A stretch of DNA of 64,000 bases from Xenopus tropicalis (taxonomy: Eukaryota > Chordata > Amphibia > Anura > Pipidae). The first letter of the stretch is position 1. Each line of letters starts with the position of its first letter. The notes below the pieces were generated by a model. The model saw only the letters and a program-made list of their open reading frames with translations. It was not told where the DNA came from and did no database searches. Of this stretch, positions 23,879 through 34,909 are shown piece after piece. The position numbers and the translations under genes are program-made. The DNA lies in the NCBI RefSeq assembly GCF_000004195.4, contig NC_030677.2, positions 57,232,222 through 57,296,221 of the forward strand, read 5' to 3'.

Positions 23879-24080
23879 GTGAAACAAACAACCATTTATT
23901 GGCTCATATTTTTCTATACCAAACAACAAACAGGTGCTTTCCAGTGCTTTATGGTACACATACTCCGCCTCCTTACACGTTTCGCACCATTGGGTGATGG
24001 CATTTTTTTGGTGATGGACGTTTTTGCAATACACGCCAATGAGAAATTACATCTCCCACAGACAGCAAGCAATATGAATT
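23879..24080 (-). mobile_element. Possible degenerate Penelope-like fragment
   Basis: On the minus strand ATGGTGCGAAACGTG (about 23969-23983) precedes AT-rich sequence with CCAATAAATGG. This is the order of the GAAACGT core plus AATAAA-type tail seen in the 51.8-52.1 kb palindrome. The CUGANGA part is not preserved. Low confidence. Confidence 0.25.
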
Positions 24081-24625
24081 CTGTATTGTAGTCTAGTCAG
24101 ATGTCAATACTGAAATGTGGGAATGTCACACATATTGCAAGTTGGCAAGTGCTTTCTGTTTACTTGTTCAGTATGACCATGCTCACTATTTCATATTACT
24201 AGGTATGTCAGTTCCTACTTTGTGACTCTGCTATGAAAATGCCTCTTATGGGCCATAATTTTCCTAAATTCTGCTCTACATTTTTCTAGCATTTACTGGA
24301 CAGGAAATAGGCTTGGACATTCAGGAAAACCATTTGGTCCCTGAACATTATACATTCATATGTTATATATACATTTAGGACTTCATTTCTAGTGTCTGAG
24401 GCATCTCACTTTGGGCTATAGCACACATTTTCTGCTGTCATATGTCAACTGGTAGAGAAGTACCTGAAGCCACTGCTGCTACTTCCAATTTTATGTGAAT
24501 GGTAAATGCATAATATAGTTGGTGCTTGTTATCATTAGAATGTTCTGATTCAAGTTGCTCTGGTAACTGCTTGAAGTGCCTGGATAAAAAGCCAACGGCA
24601 CATAGTTACATACCTCTTTTTGTTA

Positions 24626-24893
24626 AGGCTGGGGGCATATGGAGTGTTTGTTTTGCTGCCCTCAGCCTGCATTTTTATTTTTTTGCAGGCTGAGAGAAGC
24701 AGATCCACTCCCTTATGTGTTTTTGGGCCAATCCCTGCTCAGCTCGGCTTCATGTAGCTGAACAGAAGCAAAAACTCTTCAATGCAGTTTTACTGGGTGC
24801 GTAAAAGAGCAGATCCGCTTCTCTCAGCCTGCAGAAAAAACGCTGGTTAGGAGCAGCGGAGCTAAAGCTCCATGTGCCCTTAGCTTTAGGCTG
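24626..24893. mobile_element. Foldback MITE
   Basis: Ends AAGGCTGGGGGCATATGGAG and CTCCATGTGCCCTTAGC are inverted. Inner inverted pairs include GCAGGCTGAGAGAAGCAGATC and GATCCGCTTCTCTCAGCCTGC. A further fragment, TTAGGCTGATGGTCC..., follows to about 24990. Confidence 0.7.
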
Positions 24894-26599
24894 ATGGTCC
24901 ACAGGAGGATTTGTCGCCCACAGCTAAATCTCAGCTACCGCAGGTGACTAATCTTCCCGAAAAATTTTCCCGGGGGAAGGCCGGTGGGAAGGCCTACGTG
25001 TTGCTTCCATATATTGTTATTGTAACACTAGATGGGAGTCTTGAGGGAATGAAATTGTAAAGATGTCCAGATTATCAGCCTAGATAATTTCTGTGGTATA
25101 TTCTTTTATTTTCTGTGGTATATTTTTTTCTAATGAGCTGAACTGCTCATACCTGGAGTTATTCTATAATTCCTCTTTGGTTCATGTTGTCCCATTTCAT
25201 TCACAAACAATTCAAATATGTAGGTTGCATATGCATGTGTTTGTGTTTTTTATTTGACACCACTTAACTACAAGTTTCTGTGATTTTAATTATTCTCAAT
25301 GTACCCTGTGCCAAATACATTATTTACGTACTTGGCATATAGCTATTTCTCAATTCCCAAATACAGATTCAGCAGTTGATCACCATTTAGGCAATGAAAG
25401 TAGAGAACACGATTTTGAACAGTTTTGAACAGACTAGTCATGGACTATGTATGAGACTATCCTATCTGTGACGCTCAGTTTGAACATCTTGGTTATAAGT
25501 AAACCCCAAAATGCATTATTCTGTCACAAATTTACCTTGTGGATGGTGAAATTACAAACTCCCTTCCCCTCACAGAAGTTGCAGAAACTGTTCTCATTAA
25601 ACAACCATGCACGGAGAAGCTTAATTAAATATTGAAATGACAACTTGCAAATATGCTAGAGCATTTTCCTAGCAAATCTACAAAAAACTATTCTATGGAT
25701 CAATAAATATTAATACCAACTTTTAAAAGAAGAATCACTGAATTGTAAATAATTATGCATTGTTAGGCAAGCTAAGCTCATTTCAATATTAGATTAAGCA
25801 GAATTAAATCAGAAATCTGCTTTAATGACCTTGTAAACAATTTACAGCAGAGACTCTAATTGTTAGGCTATTAGACTATCTGAATCTGAGCTAATTAGAT
25901 GTTTCTCCAATTATAATAAAACAGAATTCTTTAATAACAAGTATGAATAATTTTTCGCACTGTACATCTCATTTTATCATGCTGTTAAAATTTGTATTGT
26001 GCTTTGTCATTTCACTTGTTAAAAGGTTGATACAGAAGAAAAATCATTTCTGTTCTTGTTGTTGGTCATATAAGGGTTCATTTAAAAAGATTCCCATGCA
26101 AATGTTAGAGACACAAAATCATTCCTGTCGAGTGCATTTCTCACCAAAGTCTAGCTGCACTTAAGGCAGCATTTTGCAACCACGGCCGCTGGCACTCCCT
26201 TTCTTGCATGTGTAAATGATGTGCAAGTTAGGGAATGGGAAATTACTACGTGCTATACCCCTCCCACCCTTAACGCAGACAGTAATGATTTCATAAGGAG
26301 AAGGAAGGTTTTTGCTCTCCATTCTGGAGTGCAAGGTTTTGCCGCCATAGGCAGTAATGTGGTGATGTGATGTGGAATCTTATTTAGGGTAAATGGACTA
26401 ATCTCTTTATCCATAGGCATTGGAAAAGTATTGTTCCTATTTCTTACATTTACTGTCATATATCTGCTTACTACCTCTGAATAAGGCATTTACATAACAG
26501 ATTTTAAGACATAGTAGCAGTATTAACTTTTATCTGCACTTTGCGTTCAGTTAAAGGCATAGTTTAAATTATTTTTAATATGATGTAGACATTGATATT

Positions 26600-27628
26600 G
26601 TGTCCCAGGTAAGGCCTCACCTTGAGTATGCAGTGCGGTTTTGGGCTCCAGTCCTTAAAGGACATGTCTACCCCAAAAATATTTTTTTTGCCTAATAAGA
26701 AAATAAGAAAACATAATTCTAAGCAACTTTCATATATGGATTTATTAAAAATTATGAGTGTTTTAAAAGTTATTTGTTAATGTTATAGCTATAGAAAGCA
26801 GCATTTGTTGAACTCCTGGTTGTTACTTTTTAAACAATGTTGCAAGTGCCAGTCTACTCTAGCAAGGCAGGTCTGTAAAATCTGCTGCTTGTGTTACATT
26901 GTTTCAAACGCCAGAGACACCAGGGCAGAGACTAGAAAGGACAGGCAGACACTGCCTTTAATAGCAGTTATATATACAAAAAACTAAAAAGCCATTACAA
27001 ATATGTAATGAATGTATGTTGCAAAGTTGCTTAGAATAAGGTTTTCTTCTATTAGACAAAATTTTTTGACATGTCCTTTAAGAAGGATATTAATGAGCTG
27101 GAGAGAGTGCAGAGACGTGTAACTAAACTGGAAAGGGGATGGAAGATTTATGAGGTTAGACTGTCAAGGTTGCGGTTGTTTTCTCTGGAAAAAAGGCACT
27201 TGTGAAGGGGACATGATTATTCTTTACAAGTACATTAGAGGGGATTATAGGCAGATAGGAGGGGTTCTTTTTTCCCTTAAAAACGATCAGTGCACCAGAG
27301 GCCACCCCTTTAGATTAGAGGAACGGAGCTTCCATTTGGAACAGTGTATGGTGTTTTTCACGATGAGGGCAGCAAGGTTGGGGAATGCCCTTCCTAGTGA
27401 TGTTGTAATGGCTGATTGTGTTAATGTCTTTAAGAGGGGCCTGGATGAGTTCTTGAACAAGCACAGTATCCAAGGCTATAGTGATACTAAAATCTACAGT
27501 TAGTATTGATGTTGGTATATATGGTTTATGTATGTGAGTGTATAGATAGGTCAGTATAGGTTTTTGGGTGCTGGGTTTACTTGATGGACTCTGGCCTTTT
27601 TTAAACCCAATTTAACTATGTAACTATG
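26600..27628 (+). mobile_element. CR1-like LINE 3' end, interrupted by a MITE
   Basis: After removing the MITE at 26659-27081, translation gives the C-terminal end of a CR1-type reverse transcriptase: RPHLEY...FWAP, then INELERVQRRVTKL, LRLFSLEKRHL, GDMIILYKYI, TRGHPFRLE, and VNVFKRGLDEFL. It continues into the family's 3' tail, ending in CTATGTAACTATG octamers. The copy is strongly 5'-truncated and cannot encode a working enzyme. Confidence 0.85.
26659..27081. mobile_element. TTAA MITE inserted in the LINE
   Basis: Terminal inverted repeats AGGACATGT / ACATGTCCT with TTAA at 26655-26658 and 27078-27081. Removing the element with one TTAA joins the LINE reading frame across the site, which shows that it landed in an existing copy. 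A related end lies at 60568. Confidence 0.9.
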
Positions 27629-28644
27629 CATTTTTATAGATGCTGATGTTGCCTGACATACTTGTCAACTTATGTGAACTTTGCTTCTGCTCACAGAAGT
27701 AATTACCAACTTTTCATTTTATATGAAAGTAATAGACACTGGGAAGTCCTGTATCAAACTGCATGGCTCTGTTTTTCATTGGCAATTGAGGATATGGGAG
27801 GCACCTATAGAAGGCCATATTCATCTGATGCTACAGCCAAGGCCTCATCACTGGTCCTTAGACTGCCTTTCTATGTTATTATGAATAATAGATGTTTAAG
27901 TACTGACTAAAGACAAGGAAAGGAATATAAGTTTCCTTGATACTGCAGTCCTTGACTGTGCACAGGAAGGCTTTTTTAATGATTAACCGAAGTAATGTCT
28001 ATTCAGGTTTAGGTTTGCTATTTGGGCTGTTTGTCAGTTGTGCATTCTGGAAGCATCTCTGACCTAGTTTTCTCCCACAGAGACTCGCAGTTTTGTTTTG
28101 TCTGGATTTCAAGCAATACATCTGGAATCCGCATAAAAGTTTCTCTATCTCTTCCTCGTTGGCAGGTTTATGCAGGTTTGCTATTAAGGCAGTAGCCCTG
28201 ATAAATAGCTCCTGTAATTGAATTTAGCCCATGTTACTTGTAATAAATGTTTTCAATACCAAATTTTCTAATGTGTGCTCACGCTGGAAAAATATGCTGG
28301 CAAAAAAAAAAAAATTTAGAGGGGAATGAAAGAAGAAAGCTTTTTCTTTCCTTTCTCTCCCCTTATTTTGCCACGCATACAGATGAGCAAATACTATTTT
28401 GCCCATAAGCATAACATTTTTTTGCTGTTTTATTACATTGTCTGTATTTAAGCCATATAACAAATGTTTTTTTTTCCCATAAACAGACAATAAATAAGTA
28501 TCAGCTTACCTTGCAAACTACTATCCAACCACAGCAGACTGATATTGATTTTAAGGCATTCCAGCCACTCAGAAACACAAATACTATACAGATTTGTATC
28601 CATGTTAGTATATGTAATATTCTGGAATATTTGGTGGATTATAG

Positions 28645-28648
28645 AATA

Positions 28649-28689
<41 letters not shown>
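28645..28689. repeat. (TA)n microsatellite
   Basis: ATATATATGTGTA followed by about 18 TA units. Confidence 0.9.
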
Positions 28690-28692
<3 letters not shown>

Positions 28693-29297
28693 GCTTTTAA
28701 ACTTGAAAGCAGTTCTCGCCCCCAAATTGTTAGGTGGTAGGAGGAGTAGCTGAACACTTTTTATTTTTGGGTATGAAGTGGCGTTTCTATCTGCATGGGC
28801 GTCATGCATCCATGTGGTCTGAAAGCTAAAATCATTACTAATCCTTCTAAGTATTACTTCAGCATTGTCATTGCTCAGATGGGGTTTCTAGAAATAGAAA
28901 TTGTAAGTTTGACTCGTGGCTCCAGACTGTGTGAGTAGGAGTACTGTAATTTTCTGCATGATTTTTGCATTGTCAAACACTGTGAACTTTTCAGTACATT
29001 ATTATAAAGTATATTCATACACTGCCATTTGTATTCTGTGTTCAGGCCATAAGAGTATGTAACATTCTGTTCATGGTGTACTTTCTTGTTAATAGAATCT
29101 GTTAGTAATACTTTTATTAGTAATACTTTCAGTAATACTTTTTAGGCTTTCTGTGCACTACTATGTGTGGGTTACAAATCAGCAAAAAGGCTGCCCCTAG
29201 TTTTCCTTGATTTGTATTGGCCCATACCCACCCTGGCACAGTAGATCTCAGATTATAGTTCTGTATTACCCAAGGTCACTGAACCCAGAAAGAAATC

Positions 29298-29700
29298 GCC
29301 AGCGCTCGGTCTAACCCACGCTGTAGTGTTGACCAGCTGCTAGAAACACACTATTGTGCCAGCGCTCGGTCTAACCCACAATCTGGAGTTGACCAGCTGC
29401 TATAAACGATAAAAAACCATTACCTATACACAAAGAAGAAGAAAGTTTGCCAGCGCTTAGTTTGCCTTTAAAAATAATTTTTACAAAAAATGAGGTGTTA
29501 GTACCACACTTTGGCCAAAATATGTAAGCTCACGTGCCACGTCAAGGCCCCTCATTATACGTGAGTCCTACACTGTCTAATGACTTTGAGTCTGTGATGC
29601 AATTAAAATAAAGTCCCCCAGAAAGCAATGTGACTGAGTATTAAGACCCACTGCACCTACCTTCAGCTGGATGCACTTGTGCTTGCTTGAACTCCCTGGA
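29298..29700. repeat. Interspersed repeat with short tandem units
   Basis: GCCAGCGCTCGGTCTAACCC followed by GTTGACCAGCTGCTA-AAAC occurs twice (about 29301-29347 and 29358-29408), with a third partial GCCAGCGCTTAG at 29449. This looks like the end of an interspersed element whose class I cannot name. Confidence 0.5.
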
Positions 29701-29926
29701 GGTGACCTTACATGTTGATACTTTTTGGCTGCTGATAATGGGATAAAAACCATGCTGGAGAAATCCTCTAATGCCTATTTGTTTATAGTCTTAACAAGGA
29801 AAAACTAGCGTTAAATATATGTTTGAACAGAACATTGCCAGTGCAAGCTTTCTGCAACGTTGTATTATGAAGATTAATATGGCAATCAATATGACTGGTC
29901 CTAAGCAGATGTAAAGGGTGAAGTTG

Positions 29927-30016
29927 TTGGTATAGGTTTGTGTGTGCTGGGTTTACTTGGAAGGGTTGATCATGATGGACTCTGGTCTTTTTTCAACCCT
30001 ATGTAACTATGTAACT
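29927..30016 (+). mobile_element. CR1-like LINE 3' tail fragment
   Basis: GTGCTGGGTTTACTTGGA, GATGGACTCTGG, TTTTTTCAACCC, TATGTAACTATGTAAC. Same tail as at 724 and 27510, in plus orientation. Confidence 0.75.
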
Positions 30017-31643
30017 GAGAATACTAAAGGGACATGTTCTTGGGGCTGTTCTATGACCTTCTACAACACTTGCTGTCTCCTATAGGAAGGTGTGGCATGG
30101 TGTTTGCAGTATTGCGGAATAAAGAAAAAAACCGGTTTGAAAGCAATATCCAGGACTTTGTTGTTGTAGGAAGTCTGTTTAGCCAGCAACACATGTATGC
30201 AAAGGTTGTACTGATTTATGATTACAGAGATAGATAAGAATACTAAAATTCAGCTAGCAGCCCATGTTTAGATATAATTTGGTGACTCTTGTAAGTTTCT
30301 CTAGCCCTCTAGTATAGTACTGCTGCATGAATATAATCACATAATAACATCTGTAAAACAAATTAAATAACAGATGGGCCCCTAAGATAATATGATGTAA
30401 GAGGATGAGCATTTTGTTTGGCCATTCATTTCTTAAACTGTACATTTTATGTATGTTTAAATGTGTGTTTATAGTGGCGTTTTAGTACTTGCAGTATTTC
30501 TTGTCCAGCACTGTCTCCACACACAATCCATGAATTCCTTTGTCATGAAATATGTTGGCTGCTCTCCTCATGCTGAAATATATGTATAAAGGCTCCTTAA
30601 ACATCTATATTTCATTAGCACTTGTGTATTTGTAGATTTGATCCTGTTTTAGTAGTTGTGCCTGCATTCTTGTAAGGAGGTCAATATACTGCCCTTTGAG
30701 GTAACGCAACATCCAAACCTAAACAATGTTGGTCTGCCTCTGCAGCAAGCAGGGGTGGGTTTAAAAGTAAAAAATGTTCATAAATGTTTCAACAAGCTGA
30801 TGGAAATGTTTTTAGGTAGGAAATCAGAGTGGATCAGAGTGCTGGAAGTTGCCCGTTGCCAGGACTTGTAAGCCAAATTTATATGTTGTCTACTGTGTCA
30901 TTCAAAGGGTTAATGGAAAAAACTCAGCTTACAGTATTTTGTAGTTCTGAGCACTTTAGCAAGATATGGCATTAAGAGGGTAAATTAACACAGGCAGTGG
31001 AATAAGGAAAGTAAACAAAAGCAAATCGAGTAGAAATCGTCTGTCAGAAGGAATAGTTATACGCAAACTGGCACAGTCACCAAACAGGAAACTACATGAC
31101 ATTATTTAATCCTGCTCAGTGGCAAGTAGGGGGTTGTTGGTCTGTATATACAATACAAGGAAATATAGTGACACTGTAAAACTTACAGACTATTTTATAT
31201 ACTATGTTTTTTTTCAGAATGCCAGGGCAATGGTGTGTTATATAAGCAATATTGCAGAAATGGTGTAAAATATTTATATACTGAAGACACTCTGCTATGT
31301 TCTAAACTATTCATTATTCCTTAGAACTCCATATTGCTTTAATGAGCTACTGCATCCTATTTGAGGGCTTGACAGATGCATTATGAAAGTGCCTTAGTAT
31401 TTCTGGAATCTCATGATCATGTGATGCCATCCAGTGGGACATACACTAAGATACTGTTTCAAGGGATAAACCCAGCTCTGTAGTATGCTATGCAAACAAA
31501 TAATATGCTCAAACACTGATTCTTATTTTTTTTTTTTTTTTTTTAAATATCTTCCCAGAATAAGAATTTTAAAGTATCCATGATTATGGTTTGCAGCCTG
31601 TATACTATATGTGATTGATTTTTCACACTTATATATTATATAA

Positions 31644-31786
31644 GGGGGCATTTACTAACTGCAGCTTTTTCGGGTTGGGATTTTTGACGGCTAAAAAGTT
31701 GCAAACCCCCAAAAAGTTTTTTCAAGACTTATTTTTGATGCTGGTTTTGTGCGATAATTCGAGTTAAGTTTTAGTAAATCTGCCCC
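31644..31786. mobile_element. Short foldback MITE
   Basis: Ends GGGGGCATTTACTAA and TTAGTAAATCTGCCCC are inverted. It directly abuts the next element. Confidence 0.65.
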
Positions 31787-32134
31787 TAAAGGTGGCCATA
31801 CACGTGGCGATCTGACGATGTTTCGTACGACCATCGGTCGCACGAAACATCGTAAGATCTGCCACACACCATTCAGGGCTGAATCGGCAGGTAAGGAGGT
31901 AGAAACAATAGGATTTCTACCTCCTTCTGCCGATTCAGCTCTGAAGGGAGAATTTTGGTCAAGCGCCTTCTATGGCGCCCGATCAAAATTTTCAAACTGG
32001 TCCGATCGGCTAGTCGTCCGATATCAGCAGCTTCCTGCGATATCGGTCGACTCGCCGACATGCCATACACGCACCGATTATCGTACGAAACGAGGTTTCG
32101 TACGATAATATCGGTGCGTGTATGGCCACCTTTA
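31787..32134. mobile_element. 'ggccatacac' MITE with complete ends
   Basis: Perfect terminal inverted repeats TAAAGGTGGCCATACACG and its complement. Inner arms pair as well (CGTACGA, ACCTCCTT-CTGCCGATTCAG versus CTGAATCGGCAG-AAGGAGGT, TTTCGTACGATAAT). Short open frames on both strands reflect this palindrome. Confidence 0.85.
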
Positions 32135-32145
32135 GTCTGCAAGTA

Positions 32146-32211
32146 CATGTACGGGACCTGTTATTCAGAATGCTGGGGACCTGGGGTTTACATAATGTGG
32201 ACCTCCATACC
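32146..32211. mobile_element. 'gttatcc' family fragment, copy 4
   Basis: ACATGTACGGGACCTGTTAT, CAGAATGCTGGGGACCTGGG; truncated at the following TTAA. Confidence 0.65.
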
Positions 32212-32400
32212 TTAAAGGGCATGTGTCACCCAAAAATTGCTTCCCCTACCAATGGTCTGGGCTAATAGAGCCTGCACTCTGGTTGGGGGAAACAATAGTC
32301 TTTTTTTTAAAAAAACAAATAGCCCGCTGCAGTACTGGGCTGCCCGTACTGGAAAGGCACTCAGTAACATTGTTATGACTTCCAGCCTGTCCAAGGACCC
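32212..32400. mobile_element. TTAA-type MITE fragment
   Basis: Starts TTAAAGGGCATGTGTCACCC, a T2-type terminus. The matching right end was not found, so the far boundary is approximate. Confidence 0.45.
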
Positions 32401-32872
32401 CACAGACTTGTTTGCATGCCTTCAAATGTTGATATATTGTTGCACACAGCTAGACAGCCCACTGTTTGAAAAAGGTTGGAAAGCACAGGCTGCTTAATAT
32501 GCCATCTTTGGGCATCAGAAAAAACTATTGGGGGAATAAATCATAAATAGGGAATAGAATTACATAAAAAAGAACAAAGATTTTTCATCCCATATTATTT
32601 GCTGTAAACTGTTACAATTTTTTACAATTGACTAATGGGTCACTTTTAGGGGTGGCCCACTTTATATTAAACCTATATTAATTATACACAAAGAAATGAT
32701 TCGCTTAACTCATATTTTCTTTTTTTACTTTTTCCCGTTACATTTTGATTTAAATGTCTTAGACTACCTTACTATAAGGTGCAAAGTGGGCATTTGCTAA
32801 TTCAGGTCAAGTAGGGAACCTATGTAAATTGGAGTAATTTTATTTCTATTTTTTATCACTTAGAACCCAAAG

Positions 32873-32922
32873 TACCATTACCATTACTTACCAGTACTTA
32901 CCATTAATTACCATTACTTAAT
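32873..32922. repeat. Tandem ACCATTACTT-type repeat
   Basis: Units of ACCATTAC and TTACCATTA repeat with small changes just before a (TA)n tract. Confidence 0.6.
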
Positions 32923-32946
32923 TTCTCCATTTCCTCTTGGCCATGA

Positions 32947-32949
<3 letters not shown>

Positions 32950-32986
<37 letters not shown>
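32950..32986. repeat. (TA)n microsatellite
   Basis: About 18 AT units after GAGTGT. Confidence 0.95.
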
Positions 32987-32989
<3 letters not shown>

Positions 32990-33755
32990 AGCAAATTCAG
33001 CTTTGCCTTTACTAGTGATAAACACATTCCATTTGTAACTCAGCAGAGAATGCAAATGAGTCTGCAGATTTGTTATGCTGGTAAGAAGCAGTTTAATGTG
33101 GGAAGATCTTGGCATGAGACAATTCAAGATTTGTTGCATCTGGAAGTTTTATGAAACAGATTTTATCCTGTGGGACTCATTGTAAGAATACTTTTTCCAA
33201 CTTCATATTTTTGTGTTAAAGACAAATGGCCTTTCACCATCTGTCATTGAAGCAATGCTTAGCTAGTAGTTATCAGCAGTCTATAGAAGAAGAATATTAA
33301 GTTACAGTTTGTTTGCAGTACCCAAGTCAAAGGGGTATCTGAAGGCAATGGGGCAAAAAAAAGTAGTAGGGTTCAAGACAAATAAGAAACTGAGGCTCCT
33401 GTGCTAACAATAGGCAAATTTGCACCAATACAGAGGTTTGTTTCCACACTTGCAAAACGCTACACTGATATCTTGCCTTCTTTCCCAGACTCTTGAATAG
33501 GCAAAATAAAAGAGGAATGGTAAGTATATAGTATTTTTCTCTTTTGGGGTTATTTGGAACTCCATTATGTGTAATGCATAAGGGTGTTTGGGCCCCTTGT
33601 ACCCTAATATTAAATGCCGATTTATTACAAGATGTTTTACTTGTAATACTTGCCTTTATGTACACAATCGGAGACTCAGCTATAGATCTGTATTTGTAGT
33701 TTTGCTGTACTACATCAGATAAGACCACAGTGGGTGATTTAAGGTGGCCATATGC

Positions 33756-34426
33756 TAGAGCTGGGCGGTATGACCAAAAATTTATATCACGGTATTTTTC
33801 AAAATTATATCGGTATCACGGTATTTGACGGTATTTTTTTTTCCAATTAACATTGGTGGCCAGGGCCCCTAAATATTGCTATTGAGACAATTAGTATTTA
33901 ATCCACAGGGAACAAAGTTGAAAATATATGGAAAGGCTCATGTTGGTACAATTCCTCAGAGGTTCTAAATCGGTATATGAAGCACTGCTTCATGCAGTTC
34001 TGTACTTGGAATGTGCAATTTTGGGAGGTTTGTACCAGTGAGGCGCAAGTAGAGGGAGCATGTAACCAGCTGTGACCAGCAGGAAGCTTTCCCTCCACTT
34101 TCCCCTTATAATTACGATTATTATTTATAAGCACCACCCCCCATACAGCCCCCCATACAGCAAGTTGGCCAGCGCTGCGGCCAGCGATGCGGACCGTGCC
34201 GCTTCTGTTGCCGCTTCGGGTTGCGGCCGTGCGTACGTGACGTCAGTACACACGGGCGCACCGTGCGTACTGACGTCACGTACGCACGGGGCGCCCGTGC
34301 CTACTGACGTCACGTACGCACGGGGCGCAACCCGATCATCACCGGTATGGGGGTATTTCAAAAATGAATATCGGTTTTTAAAAAAAAACCGGTATTCGGT
34401 ATTTTACGGTATACCGCCCAGCACTA
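33756..34426. mobile_element. hAT element, 671 bp, with 8-bp target duplication
   Basis: Inverted ends TAGAGCTGGGCGGTAT and ATACCGCCCAGCACTA, flanked by CCATATGC on both sides (33748-33755 and 34427-34434). Ends of TAGNGCTGGGCGGTAT type and an 8-bp duplication indicate hAT. It carries no transposase. The body has AT-rich ends and a CpG-rich core with three TGACGTCA octamers. Confidence 0.92.
34226..34328. repeat. CpG-rich tandem units with three TGACGTCA sites
   Basis: TGACGTCA, the palindromic cAMP-response element core, occurs at 34238-34245, 34271-34278 and 34305-34312 within units built from GTACGTGACGTCAGTA and GCGTACTGACGTCACGTACG. Two tandem units (GTGCSTACTGACGTCACG) and one inverted unit can be seen. 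Confidence 0.85.
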
Positions 34427-34796
34427 CCATATGCGTTAGTCTTCTGACGAATGTTCAGATATCGATCATAGGTTTAAATGCAATGAACTAACATTTAGAC
34501 TGAAATTGTAGGATAAAGCCCTAAGAATAACAAATCGGAAGATGATCTGAACATGAAATTGTTGGCAGGCACCAATCGTATGAAAGGGACTTCCTGGAAA
34601 TGAATTGTGGTCCCCCAAGGATATTGCCAGATACACTGCGTACATTTTATGGTTATCCAAATGAAATTTACTAACCTTTCTGATTGAATTAATGTTCAGT
34701 CACCTTGGTATGAAATTTATTGGGACGATAATTCGGAGCCCACACACGGCCCAAAAATTGTATGAAACTTAGTACGAATTTATTGGTGTGTGTATG

Positions 34797-34909
34797 CTTG
34801 ATAAAGGGGTTATTTTCCCCCGGAAATTTGCACCTCCGCAATAAAGATTTTTAAAGGGCTTGTCCCATTTTGCAGCTCTGAGTGCCAGTGCTTTTTTGTT
34901 GCTATCAGC
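34797..34909 (+). mobile_element. Short Penelope-like/hammerhead-bearing insertion
   Basis: The 113-bp insert is flanked by 9-bp direct repeats GTGTGTATG (34788-34796 and 34910-34918). It begins TTGATAAAGGGG, then a loop, then CCCCCGGAAATTTGCACC and CAATAAAG. This resembles a decayed CUGANGA - stem - GAAAC arrangement. The 9-bp repeats could partly reflect the local TG-rich sequence. Confidence 0.4.

Noticed and set aside
27150..27503. 117-codon open frame as a candidate gene
   Set aside because: It is the C-terminal end of a CR1-like LINE reverse transcriptase, not a cellular gene.
34072..34491. 139-codon Ala/Arg/Thr-rich open frame
   Set aside because: It lies within the CpG-rich core of a hAT element, and mirrored frames occur on the other strand.
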